DNA from: Trichomonas tenax | Taxonomy: Eukaryota > Parabasalia > Trichomonadida > Trichomonadidae | DNA length: 27,062 nt | Reading direction: 5' to 3' | Assembly (NCBI GenBank): GCA_023091735.1 | Contig: JALKBU010000712.1 | Coordinates: 1 to 27,062 of the forward strand | In this document: positions 18,133 through 26,846 of the stretch, piece after piece | Layout of the letters: the number at the start of each line of letters is the position of its first letter | Numbering within the stretch: position 1 is the stretch's first letter | Made by a program: the position numbers and the translations under genes | Notes under the pieces: generated by a model | The model's database searches: none | The model's input: only the letters and a program-made list of their open reading frames with translations | What the model was told of the DNA's origin: nothing

Positions 18133-18180
18133 AAAAATTGGCAAGGTCGAGGGCTTTAGCCCTCGACCTTGCCAATTTTT
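18133..18180. repeat. Perfect 22-bp-arm hairpin with 4-nt loop
   Basis: The left arm 18133-18154 (core GGCAAGGTCGAGGGC) pairs with 18159-18180 without a mismatch around TTTA. Its GC content is far above the surroundings. Arm length equals that of the hairpin at 26094-26155, though the sequences are unrelated. It could be a transposon-derived palindrome, a small-RNA precursor or a structural terminator. Confidence 0.85.
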
Positions 18181-18297
18181 AGTTACTAACTAAAGCTAAA
18201 ACAAAATTCCACAAAATGTTAAAACGCGCCGAATTCTTGAAAGCTTACTGTGAAAACATCATGAAATCATTAAATTTCTTCATTTATCCGGCCCGAA

Positions 18298-18314
18298 GCT
18301 GAGCGCGGCTCAGC
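18298..18314. repeat. Short GC-rich inverted repeat
   Basis: GCTGAGC and GCTCAGC flank GCG inside a GC-rich island (about 18290-18326), followed by a (TG)n run. It lies 175 bp upstream of the PDI-like gene. Function unknown. Confidence 0.5.
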
Positions 18315-18487
18315 GGCAAGGGCTCATTTGTGTGTGTGTTATTCCAAAATAGGATTTGATTCCAAATTCACTTTATTCGCATAAAGTCACCTTTATTCCA
18401 ATAAAGTTTTTTATTCTATTAAACTCCAATGTACAATCATATTTTATAAGAAAAATTGAAAAATAAAAATCCAAAAACGTGCCATTT

Positions 18488-19609
18488 ATGTTTTTTCTAA
18501 CATTCATTATTTCGCTTTGGTGGAAGTATAATCCCGATGAATATGATGAATTGGAGAGAAACAGCATGAAAAGACCCATTTTCGTTGTCGCCACTTTAAC
18601 AACTTGTCCGCATTGCAAAGGATTTCCTTTATTAATGCGTCAATTCTCAGACATGCTCGGAGACAAATCCAAAATCATCTTCACATCATTGGTCTGCGAC
18701 ACCAACAAATTATGCGATAAAATGGGAGTTCACGGAGTTCCAGCTTTTTATTTAATAAGAGGAACAGATCCGAAATATTGGACTCAAACATCAGAGAGAA
18801 CGATGGAAGGATGGTCTCGGTTCCTTTCTGAAGCAACAAAGTCTAAATTTGTTGAATACACAGATGAAAACGCTTTAAAAGAAGTAATTAACAAAACTTA
18901 TGAAGGAGGAAGTACCTTCTTGTTCAATTACGACTCGAAAGACTTTTATAATGAATACAAATCCAACGCAAGATTTTATTCGTTAATGAATTGCAATTTT
19001 GTAGTAAGAAACCATAGTGAAAACAGAAATACAATTACTGCTTGGCACGCACCAAACTGCAGCACATCCACTAAAATCAAAAAAATTGAAGATATTAAGA
19101 AATTCATTGATTATCACAAATTTAGCGCGTTTCATTGTTATGATTCTGGTGAAATCAAAGACATGATCAAAGCAAAGCGATCTCTTGCATTAACACTCAC
19201 ACAAGAACCAATTCAAGAAGATTATTACAAACGAATGAATTCGATTACAAATAAACACTGCGACACATTCAACACAGGATGGATCGATATTAATGGTGAT
19301 CAGAGGGCTCTTGGCTTTGTTGGTGTTAGCAATGACACAAGAGATTACTTCACTATTGTTCATCCGAAGAAGAAATGTTTCAAAGTCATCAATTCAACAG
19401 AAATCAAATCAGAAAATGATGCAATGGGAATCTTAGATGAATCTATAAACGGAAAGAAGTGCAAGAGAATTCCTTTCATAGGTAAAACAAATAGAATATT
19501 CGATATCAAGAATCAAGTGATTTGGGGAACAGTTTTTATTTTGTCTGCTGTCTTTTTCGGCTATTTCATATATTTACTCATACAGGACAATCCTGTTAAA
19601 TTGGAATAA
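18488..19609 (+). CDS. PDI/thioredoxin-like protein with CPHC site and membrane anchor
   Basis: 373 residues from ATG at 18488; the open frame starts three codons earlier at a GTG. A short N-terminal hydrophobic leader (MFFLTFIISLWW) is followed by a thioredoxin fold (about 25-130) with the redox motif CPHC at 40-43 (TLTTCPHCKGF) and the cis-proline at 85 (GVHGVPAF). A second, Cys-containing region without a redox motif follows. One membrane helix lies at about 345-365, with a short tail (QDNPVKLE). This is the layout of ER membrane PDI/TMX-type proteins, which make or reshuffle disulfides in secreted proteins. The tail lacks a KDEL or clear KKxx signal. The stop reads TAAA, the tetramer reported as a polyadenylation signal in Trichomonas. 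Converges with the CHD-like gene. Confidence 0.75.
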   Translation: MFFLTFIISLWWKYNPDEYDELERNSMKRPIFVVATLTTCPHCKGFPLLMRQFSDMLGDKSKIIFTSLVCDTNKLCDKMGVHGVPAFYLIRGTDPKYWTQTSERTMEGWSRFLSEATKSKFVEYTDENALKEVINKTYEGGSTFLFNYDSKDFYNEYKSNARFYSLMNCNFVVRNHSENRNTITAWHAPNCSTSTKIKKIEDIKKFIDYHKFSAFHCYDSGEIKDMIKAKRSLALTLTQEPIQEDYYKRMNSITNKHCDTFNTGWIDINGDQRALGFVGVSNDTRDYFTIVHPKKKCFKVINSTEIKSENDAMGILDESINGKKCKRIPFIGKTNRIFDIKNQVIWGTVFILSAVFFGYFIYLLIQDNPVKLE

Positions 19610-19676
19610 ATTGTTTTGTTTTTTACAATATAATAACTTTATTTAAAATAACAAAAAAATAATAATAAACAAAAAA

Positions 19677-22481
19677 TTATGGATATGATGGAAAACTTTC
19701 AAAGATTGGTGAAACATATTCTGTGAGACCTGATTGTTCTAATGTTTCTCCTCTGCATGTGTTATCAAAGAACTTAATGATTTCGCCGCAATCGAGGCCG
19801 AAGAATGACTCTGGAGTTCTATTTCCTGTCTCGATTCCGCAGACATTGATATCCCTGAGATTGTCAATAACAGTCGTATTTGATGTCTTCAAGTCTTCAA
19901 TAGTGAAAGAGAAAGGACCGCCAACAGTGATCTGCACACGAAGAGAAGATGATGAAATAACAACAGACAAACCTTCTCTGCACAAATAATTGCCAATTAA
20001 GAAGTAACTTCCACTTCCAAGACTTTCCAAAGCGCATTCATAGTTTCCACATGAGAAAGCAAATGGCAAACTAACGCCAAATGAACTATCTGGGATCTCT
20101 ACATAATCAGGAACTCCTCTCCATCCACCAATCGATCTAACAGCTCTTTCTGCTCTTGATTTCAATGACTCCATGTTTGCGAAGAAAGCCAAATCACTGG
20201 AAATGCTTTCACTGAGTCCCTTTTCAACAAAAACACTCTTCTGGGAGTTGAATGCGCTGATCTCTGTCTCTGTGAGAATTGGAAGTAATCCATCAACGGA
20301 ATTTGAATAATCAGCTAATAATATGTATTTTGCGAATCTGTCAATGAAATCTTTGTCGCTCTCGAATATCGAACCAACTTTGAGGTATAGATTTTCTAAA
20401 CGTCTTAAGAAGTCGTAGTTAGACTTAATTTGATAAGCTGTTTCAACGTCAAATAATGTCAAAATCAAATCCGCATTCTTTATGACTTTCGTGAGCCATT
20501 TCGAGAGATCTTCTTTCTTTATATACTTTCCCGCGTAAGAGATGATCCTGCAGCACGTGAAGATATCATGCAAAAGATTATCATCGCTGCCATCGAATAT
20601 CGATAATTTGTGTTGATAACCGGAAATATTGTCGACAATTAATTCGAATCTCTTCTTGATTATTGATGCGTTCATTTTGTTCAATGGCTCATAAGTCCAC
20701 TGTTTGTCTGTTATAATATCTCTCCAGTTGCCCCATCCGTGTGTGTAAACGAGTCTAAGCAGCAAAATGTCGTAAGATTCGTCCCATTCATCGATTGGTT
20801 TGAGATTTTGCGGAATTGTGATATTTAATGAGATGGCGTTTTGATAACGCGAAATTGCTGATAAGCAAATCAATTGCTTTGCGTAGCTCTTGGATTCGCG
20901 CTTAAAAAGATTTTTGAATTTATCGCAACCAAAAACTGGCCCGTTGATGTACCACTGCTGTCTTCGTGAGACAGAGAGGTCCTGTTTGATCGTTTCGTTT
21001 AAGAGTTTTTCTGCTTTCTTGATATTTGTAAGAATGAAATATAAAATTACTGCGCATCCATCCATAACCATTGTGGATGTGATCTCTGAAGGTAGTACTT
21101 TACGAATTTCACGCCATCTTCCCCAACCGAAAGCAAGAAGTTGCTCTAATAAGGTATCTCTGATATCTGGTGTCCACAAATCATCTTTGTGTAAATCTTC
21201 ATAAACGACATAGAGAGAATCGTAGATATTTGTTTGTTCCTCTTTCTTTTCTTCAATATTTTCTGTATTTTGGGAAATTTCGGATATTTCTGTCTTTTCT
21301 TGCTCTTTTTCTTCTACGCATGCATTTCGAGGATTTTTTGTAGATATTGTATAGAATAAAAGCGTTTTTTCATCGATTAGTTGAAATTCTGTAAATTTTG
21401 AAGGATTAAGAACGTGTAATATGTTGTATTTGTATTCATCGCTTAGTTTCGAGAGTTTCTTCTTAAGCAAGAAGAATAAATTCTTGCAATTCAATGTATA
21501 AACTGAAATATAGTCTTTATCATCAGAATCAGCGAAAACAGCTGGGTCATCAATGATCACTGAAGACCACTGAATATGTTGCAACCGAGATCTATATTCA
21601 TTATACGTTAAAATTCCAATAATCATAATTTGAACTTTCGCAATTTGATCTCTTGGAGCCGGCAAAAATACTTCGTATTTGAAAATAATTTCATTGTCTT
21701 CTTCGTCGTCTTCAATGATAACAGCATCGAGATCTGAATTATTTTGCAACAAATCTTTCCACAATTCGAGCTCTTCACTGTCGGCAATAACCAAATATGG
21801 CCCTGAGCTGGACGTTTTGTTATATATTTCTTTCATCAATAGTCCAAATATAATTTGTCTTTTATCATTAATATGTGTATGAACCAATACTTTTTTGTTA
21901 TTTACGTATGCATCCTTTAAAGCGTTGAAAAGTGAAGTATGTACTGATGTAAATGAAAAATTGTGCGCTAATTTTTCGAAATCGTAAGTTGAAAGTTCGT
22001 TTGAGAGTTTCTGTGTATTTGGGATTGTTCTGTTGTTGATGTTCCTAATCTTTTCGAAGAATTTTTCGTGTGTTTCCTTTAAAATTTCAGCTGTCCAGCT
22101 GCATTCTTTATATGGCTGATTTATCCACTTAACAAAGTATAGTTGAGTCTTAGTATCGTAATATAAAACTTTTTCGACTTGCTGTGGATTGTTTGTACTA
22201 ATATTCGTTGGCATTATAACCAATTCTTCTTTATCTTCGTTTGTTTTTGGTAGTTCGCGATTTTCTTTCAAGTTTTCTTGTGGCTTAGCTGTGGATTGTC
22301 CTTCTGGAATAGATGAAAATGTCTGAGAAGTGATTTCGGTTTTTTTCAATTCGATATTTTCGTTAAAAGGTGAAGGACTAGAGGTAGAGGTGTCACTCAT
22401 CATGTTGAAGGATTTTGTTGATTTTGAAGTGATTTCGTTGTTTCTATTATCATAAATCACCTCAAAATTGTCTTCAAACAT
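19677..22481 (-). CDS. CHD-like chromodomain protein with a degenerate, truncated ATPase
   Basis: 934 residues from ATG at 22481. After a Ser/Thr/Glu-rich N-terminus comes a chromodomain (about 102-150) with VKW (117-119) and SW (128-129) cage positions. Residues about 166-330 follow the SNF2 N-lobe order: a weak motif-I position reading HTHINDKRQ (201-209) where DEMGLGKT is expected, GPYLVIADSEELELWKDLL (227-245) matching the Ia region, and IIDDPAVF (309-316) where DEAH is expected. No helicase C-lobe follows; an acidic linker leads to SANT/SLIDE-like segments FGWGRWREI (451-459) and THGWGNWRDI (580-589) as in CHD proteins. The last 150 residues are unrecognised. The frame is intact, so this is probably a chromatin reader derived from a CHD remodeller, without ATP hydrolysis. 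Confidence 0.65.
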   Translation of the reverse strand: MFEDNFEVIYDNRNNEITSKSTKSFNMMSDTSTSSPSPFNENIELKKTEITSQTFSSIPEGQSTAKPQENLKENRELPKTNEDKEELVIMPTNISTNNPQQVEKVLYYDTKTQLYFVKWINQPYKECSWTAEILKETHEKFFEKIRNINNRTIPNTQKLSNELSTYDFEKLAHNFSFTSVHTSLFNALKDAYVNNKKVLVHTHINDKRQIIFGLLMKEIYNKTSSSGPYLVIADSEELELWKDLLQNNSDLDAVIIEDDEEDNEIIFKYEVFLPAPRDQIAKVQIMIIGILTYNEYRSRLQHIQWSSVIIDDPAVFADSDDKDYISVYTLNCKNLFFLLKKKLSKLSDEYKYNILHVLNPSKFTEFQLIDEKTLLFYTISTKNPRNACVEEKEQEKTEISEISQNTENIEEKKEEQTNIYDSLYVVYEDLHKDDLWTPDIRDTLLEQLLAFGWGRWREIRKVLPSEITSTMVMDGCAVILYFILTNIKKAEKLLNETIKQDLSVSRRQQWYINGPVFGCDKFKNLFKRESKSYAKQLICLSAISRYQNAISLNITIPQNLKPIDEWDESYDILLLRLVYTHGWGNWRDIITDKQWTYEPLNKMNASIIKKRFELIVDNISGYQHKLSIFDGSDDNLLHDIFTCCRIISYAGKYIKKEDLSKWLTKVIKNADLILTLFDVETAYQIKSNYDFLRRLENLYLKVGSIFESDKDFIDRFAKYILLADYSNSVDGLLPILTETEISAFNSQKSVFVEKGLSESISSDLAFFANMESLKSRAERAVRSIGGWRGVPDYVEIPDSSFGVSLPFAFSCGNYECALESLGSGSYFLIGNYLCREGLSVVISSSSLRVQITVGGPFSFTIEDLKTSNTTVIDNLRDINVCGIETGNRTPESFFGLDCGEIIKFFDNTCRGETLEQSGLTEYVSPIFESFPSYP

Positions 22482-23173
22482 TTTTTTTTTAAAATAAATT
22501 GAATGAATACAAAAGTTTATGTTTATTTTTATTAATTTCTAAAACTGAATATAATTACAAATAACGTGATAATCACAATTTGTGAGCAAACCGAAAAGTT
22601 ATTGAATGAGCAGAAAATATATTTAATTTCAGTATCATATTAATGAAAAATAGCTTTATTGTATCAAATGTAATTATTTGTAAAGCACTCAAATTTTCGC
22701 TGGTAATATAACCTTTTTTTGGAAAACTCGTATTTTTATTTATTTTATTATAAGGAATTGTTCTATAAACGACGATTATTTTTGACCGGTAAATTATCGT
22801 AGTAAACAGAATTTTTACAGTATCTCCAAATGCCTGTAATGTAAAGAAGCATATTTCATTAAAAACAGATCTGACAATGTCGTGATTTTGGTTTAAACTT
22901 CTCAAAGATCTGTTGTTTCTAATTTTGATAAAACTTTTTAAGATTTGCAGGAGTCAGACACTTCGTTATTCGATATTATTGAGAGTTGTCGTAAATAGAT
23001 CACTGTGATCACAGTAAAATACACAATTTTGAATGAATGTTCGATTTAATGTGACGATAGCTTTGAAATAATTTTTTTCTTCATGATATGGCATCCATGC
23101 ATATAACAAAACCTATTGATCGATTTTGTTTTTTCTCATAACATCAAAACAACCATAGGGCTTTTCCTCATTT
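22482..23173. other. Intergenic, no supported gene
   Basis: The leader of the CHD-like gene is a long A run with no AAAAAGTGACA motif visible nearby. A minus-strand 110-codon frame at 22573-22905 starts at TTG, has no ATG until its last third and shows no domain; I treat it as chance or a remnant. I see nothing else. Confidence 0.45.
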
Positions 23174-23583
23174 CCCATATGGGGTCTTCTCCATCCCAAA
23201 TGGGGGAAAAATTATATTTTACAATAAAAAGTGTTTTTTTTTTGGAAAATGGCGAAAACTTTTTACGATGGGGAATCATACATTAGATGGGATAAACACC
23301 GCGAATTCATTGTTTCACTTTCAAAGAAAACTGAATACCTTTCTCCTTATCCCCATCTTTCCGCCACACATTTTTTAGTTGGGGGACTCAATTTTTGGGA
23401 AAAATGGGCAAATTGAGTCATTTCCCGCAAAAATGGGGATTTCATAGTTTTATTGCTTGTAATGTAATAAATCAATGCTATTTTTGCTAAGTTCAGAATT
23501 TTTAGTTCATTTATTTTTGTTTGTCATGTGGCCAGAGGCTTTATATCCGACCACGATTTTTTTTGGTTCCCAAATGGGGGAAA
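23174..23583. repeat. Segment bracketed by direct repeats of a G-rich 16-mer
   Basis: TCCCAAATGGGGGAAA occurs at 23194-23209 and again at 23568-23583. CCCATATGGG, a perfect palindrome, lies at 23174-23183, and the interval has several other GGGG runs unusual for this DNA. It may be a small mobile element or a decayed gene of repeat origin. Confidence 0.4.
23249..23416 (+). CDS. Possible small ORF, unknown
   Basis: 55 codons from ATG at 23249 (MAKTFYDGESYIRWDKHREF and onward, ending NFWEKWAN). The only support is the upstream 17-mer TTTACAATAAAAAGTGT at 23218-23234, identical to that before the discoidin-like gene. It has no leader or domain and lies within the G-rich repeated segment. It could be a truncated gene start or chance. 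Confidence 0.3.
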   Translation: MAKTFYDGESYIRWDKHREFIVSLSKKTEYLSPYPHLSATHFLVGGLNFWEKWAN

Positions 23584-24089
23584 TAACTTCAATAACGTAC
23601 AAAAAGTGACAGGCAAGCTCAATGGTTGCATCAAAATGCGACAAAAATCATCAAACAAGTACAATTTGGGATTTTCGAAAAAATAATCATCTAAAAGCGC
23701 GATAACAAAAACTAATGGAGAAACGACTTGTATTGACGAAGGAAAGCGAAATCTGCTTGAATTAAAGCTGTGAACTGATAAATATTCGAATATTTTTTTT
23801 TATTAAACAAAAAATAGCTTTTGAGAATACTGGAAATATAGAGCTGAGGGTGTGGGTTCTTCGGTTCTATGAGATTTCAAGATCACGTGTAATGAGAATT
23901 TATACTTTTAAAAAAGAAGAGGGTCAATGCTTTAAATGAGTAAGAACTAGTCAGTAGTTTTATTCACGCAAACAACGGTAGATGAAAGGGCCAAGACAAT
24001 ATTTTTAATAACATGCCTGTACTACATAATACAATATACAGCTGACGTAAGCAAAGGCAAAATCTGCTTAGTTTTCATGCATTGAAAGC
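23584..24089. other. Intergenic, no supported gene
   Basis: An ACAAAAAGTGACAGG motif occurs at about 23598 without a following open frame. Nothing else stands out. Confidence 0.45.
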
Positions 24090-24329
24090 TTATTTCGATT
24101 TCATGATATTGGGGAAGATTTTTTGTATGTTATCATTGATGTATTTCATTGTTTCTTGGTGATTTGGATCGATTTCTGTTGGAAGATGAAAAGCAGGCTC
24201 AGATATTTTCTTATCTTCAGAAGCGTTCTCGAAATACTTCTCCATGTTCGGTCCACAGTCTTCCATTGAGAATGCTGACGAAAACTCAGCCTTTGGACAT
24301 TCTTTCACCAAATTCTCAAAAAAATCCAT
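24090..24329 (-). CDS. Small conserved-looking protein, unknown function
   Basis: 79 residues from ATG at 24329. It is acidic and soluble, with a possible helix at the C-terminus (ETMKYINDNIQKIFPNIM) and no signal peptide or membrane span. I recognise no family. Support comes from composition, a clean start and the divergent promoter shared with the RRM-like gene: AAAAGTGACA lies about 20 bases upstream on the gene strand. Confidence 0.55.
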   Translation of the reverse strand: MDFFENLVKECPKAEFSSAFSMEDCGPNMEKYFENASEDKKISEPAFHLPTEIDPNHQETMKYINDNIQKIFPNIMKSK

Positions 24330-24348
24330 TGTAAAAAATATTAAATGT

Positions 24349-24505
24349 CACTTTTAACACATCATCACTTTTCAATTTTGACACTTTTGAGGATATTTTT
24401 GCCACTTTTTTTGTAAAACACTTTGTCACTTTTGGGTAAATCTCGACACTTTTTGTAAATATTTATCACTTTATACATTTTCTAAATCTATTTGGCACTT
24501 TTTTT
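24349..24505 (+). promoter_or_regulatory. Divergent promoter with nine CACTTT repeats
   Basis: CACTTT begins at 24349, 24366, 24382, 24403, 24419, 24427, 24447, 24467 and 24496, all in the same orientation and mostly 16-21 bp apart. The preceding base is often T, giving TCACTTT, which fits the trichomonad initiator pattern TCA-pyrimidine-T/A. The last copy is 5 bases before the ATG at 24511; the first lies 20 bases before the divergent ATG. Clustered starts or a repeated transcription-factor site are both possible. Confidence 0.65.
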
Positions 24506-24510
24506 ATTTT

Positions 24511-25200
24511 ATGAGTGCCAAAGATTACACTGTATTCGTTTGTCAGTTCGATACCATTCCTGAAAAAGCCAAAAATTCGTTAATTAACGACTATGTCTTC
24601 AATAACAACGACAGTGTTTATCACGTTCTCCTTTATGAGACGAGAAACATCAAAAATTTAAACCTCGAAAAGGAATTTACAGGAGATAGCAAGATATTAA
24701 AGAAATACTCCCAAAGGTCAGAAGATACACTGAAACCCATCATGTTCGCACCATCTTTTGTCATATTTGATGGATTAAACGAGTTATTCTCACCATTCAT
24801 ATTCACATACTTCGGGTTCAATACAGGAATGTTGAACAGCGGCAGAACGATGAGTGTTTTTGATTCTATTGCTGATTATTTCAAAATCAAACTTGTTGCA
24901 CTTGATAAAGTGATGCACGTTACAGGTTTAAGAAACGCTCATACAGAGCAAGATGTTAAAGATCTTTTTAGCATCGCTGGCGTTACAAAAGAGATTGAAA
25001 ACATTGTCATCGACAAAGAGAGGAAAGAAGCCTTAGTATTCTGCGACACTAAGGAAACTACAACTAAAGCCATGTCTACAATCTCTAATTGCCACTTTGA
25101 TGATGGTTTAATCAGAATTTGCACACTTGACGGTATAAGATACGTCTCTGAGCTCAGTTCCTCTCGCCCTACAATCTTCGACGATGCTTTATTGCTTTAA
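24511..25200 (+). CDS. RRM-like RNA-binding protein
   Basis: 229 residues from ATG at 24511. The N-terminal 130 residues are unrecognised, with a FIFTYFGFNTG segment. Residues about 132-207 fit an RRM: strand 1 VMHVTGL (RNP2-like, 134-140), a helix TEQDVKDLFSIAG, EIENIVIDKERKEALVFCD with an RNP1-like strand (173-179), a second helix and a closing strand IRICTLDG. Aromatic residues usual at RNP1 are partly replaced (ALVFC), so RNA binding may be weak or it may be a protein-binding RRM. The stop is TAA. The small gene at 24090-24329 is divergent. Confidence 0.6.
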   Translation: MSAKDYTVFVCQFDTIPEKAKNSLINDYVFNNNDSVYHVLLYETRNIKNLNLEKEFTGDSKILKKYSQRSEDTLKPIMFAPSFVIFDGLNELFSPFIFTYFGFNTGMLNSGRTMSVFDSIADYFKIKLVALDKVMHVTGLRNAHTEQDVKDLFSIAGVTKEIENIVIDKERKEALVFCDTKETTTKAMSTISNCHFDDGLIRICTLDGIRYVSELSSSRPTIFDDALLL

Positions 25201-25238
25201 TCATGTCAAATTTTTATATTAATTCCGTTTTAGATGTT

Positions 25239-25576
25239 CTAAAGGAATAAACACTCATAGTCTATGAAAATCAAACATTTAATATTATTAACAAACAAAT
25301 ATATGAATATAATCAGCTCATAAAAAGAATTATACACTAATTCCTGTGAGAGCTTGGAGGGAGTATCTATTTTCCATGTACAATTGAGATCAAGGACATC
25401 AAAATCTGATGAAACAGATTTCTCAGAGTTCGATCTCGATCTTCCTCTGATTGGATCTTCTTCTAATTCATCTTTTCTTTGATTGAGTTCCACTTTGATT
25501 TGATTTCATTTTTCTTGTCTGTGAATAACTGAACTGTTCTCTTGATGTCTTTTGAACCTATAAGTTATGGTGACAT
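25239..25576 (-). pseudogene. Broken small gene, unknown
   Basis: From ATG at 25576 the frame meets TAA at codon 4 and then continues with plausible residues (LIGSKDIKRTVQLFTDKKNE). Near 25490 a one-base shift leads into VELNQRKDELEEDPIRGRSR and a Ser-rich acidic stretch, ending at 25239 after a hydrophobic tail. The middle looks like real protein; the hydrophobic end may be intergenic readthrough or a membrane anchor. A charged stretch plus C-terminal hydrophobic tail would suit a tail-anchored protein, but no motif is seen. Confidence 0.35.
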
Positions 25577-25920
25577 GTTAAATTATTGCTTTTTTAAAAA
25601 ATACAAAAACATAGTCTCATATTCTTAAAATAATAATCTATAATCACACTGTTTATGAATGTATTAATTATAATTGATTTTGTTAATATATTTATAAATT
25701 CTGCGATTTAATATAGACTATATCTATATTATTAACATGCAGTTATACCTACAATAGATAAGAGAAGAGCTTCCATCATCTTCCAATACAAGATAGTGTT
25801 TATTTAAGCAAAATCAGATTGGATGAGCGGCTTGGTCTTTGTTTGCAGAGATATTATTGATACCACTGTAAACAGAATCCCAAAAAGGCACGTAAATGTT
25901 TTATCAGATCTGAACTGATT
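25577..25920. other. Intergenic, no supported gene
   Basis: AT-rich. I see no coding frame or strong repeat before the G-run at 25925. Confidence 0.45.
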
Positions 25921-26093
25921 TATAGGGGGGTCACTCGTTAAAAATCGCAAAACTCAAAAGAGTAAACGAGAAAAAACAAATTTAAGGGTACTTATCCTTG
26001 CATTCTCTTATCACCACCAATTGACGAAGAAAAAATTAAAGCAGCATTAAAGTATGTATCATATGGAACTAATATAATCAAAAAAGTAGTATA

Positions 26094-26155
26094 CAGAGTG
26101 CTGATTTTTCAGGGTAGTCTAAAAATTTGTCCAACCCTGAAAAATCAGCACTCTG
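26094..26155. repeat. Perfect 22-bp-arm inverted repeat with 18-nt loop
   Basis: The left arm 26094-26115 (begins CAGAGTGCTG, ends CAGGGT) pairs without mismatch with 26134-26155. It may be a pair of terminal repeats of a tiny palindromic insert or an RNA hairpin. Confidence 0.85.
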
Positions 26156-26388
26156 AGAATATCCACCCTTATAACTTTTATTATTATTATTCATACCATA
26201 ACAATTTTCCTATCATTTATATCAAAATCCTAGTAAATCTTATAAATTGTTATAAAATGTATTACTTCAATTATAATTTAAATTCTTATGGTACTGATTT
26301 ATAAATAGTTTACCTATAAATTATCAAAATAAAAAATATTTTTTATATATTATGAAAATTTCATTTTATTTTTTCTCTAATAAATATA

Positions 26389-26650
26389 ATGACATACACA
26401 GAACAAGATGTTCTTAATTTAACACAGGAACAATTTAATGAAATTTTCATCGGTGGAAATCCTAATGTAAATGATGAAGAAAAACAGCAAATATAAATTA
26501 TATACTATTTATAAAAAGCTGAAGAAGATCACTGGTTGCGCTCATGAAAATATTTCTGAGTTAAAACGTGCTAAGAAAAATAAAGTAAATACTATCTTAA
26601 CTAATATTATATTGAAACTTAACGAATGTGATTTGGTATTACACGCTTAG
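26389..26650 (+). pseudogene. Small broken gene inside the candidate element
   Basis: ATG at 26389 opens 35 codons (MTYTEQDVLNLTQEQFNEIF onward) to TAA 26494-26496. A one-base shift in the A5 run near 26480 would instead continue through a basic, helical stretch (KLKKITGCAHENISELKRAK onward) to TAG 26648-26650, about 86 codons in all. I recognise no family. The acidic N-terminal and basic C-terminal halves suggest a small nucleic-acid or element-associated protein, which is a guess. Confidence 0.45.
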
Positions 26651-26750
26651 ATTTATTTCTGAAATATTATTTTTGGGTCAATATTTTATCGTTTAAGTTT
26701 AGAACTAACCCAAGATCCAACATCTCTAACAATATCATCAGTTAGTAATT

Positions 26751-26797
26751 AGATGTTCGCGTAATCCACGACTGCGCCGTGGCTTCCGCGAACATCT
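26751..26797. ncRNA. Strong GC-rich hairpin followed by T5
   Basis: AGATGTTCGCG (26751-26761) pairs with CGCGAACATCT (26787-26797). A symmetric 4/4 internal loop and a 5-bp inner stem CCACG/CGTGG cap it with a 7-nt loop. TTTTT (26797-26801) follows at once, as at the end of a Pol III transcript or an intrinsic terminator. It matches no RNA family I know; it may instead be a structured transposon end. Confidence 0.4.
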
Positions 26798-26846
26798 TTT
26801 TAAATATATTTACAGAATTAGTTTTACAAGTTAGGTCCCCCCTATA

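Larger units (their letters stand above)
25921..26846. mobile_element. Candidate non-autonomous element, about 0.9 kb
   Basis: TATAGGGGGG at 25921-25930 and CCCCCCTATA at 26837-26846 form short inverted termini. Trimming a TA at each side gives TA-flanked ends beginning TAGGGGGG, as for Tc1/mariner-type target duplications. The left 51 bp recur at 6863-6913 (46/51), showing that this end is dispersed. Inside are a 22-bp-arm palindrome, a small broken gene and a strong hairpin. No transposase is visible. The termini are short, so this is tentative. Confidence 0.4.

Noticed and set aside
22573..22905. 110-codon minus-strand frame
   Set aside because: It starts at TTG, has no ATG until near the end, and shows no domain or promoter motif.
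23174..23183. CCCATATGGG as a MADS-box/CArG site
   Set aside because: A single palindrome with no linked gene whose start lies nearby; not enough to support the call.
24330..24510. CRISPR-like or tandem repeat array
   Set aside because: Only a six-base core is repeated, spacing varies, and the position between divergent starts fits a promoter.
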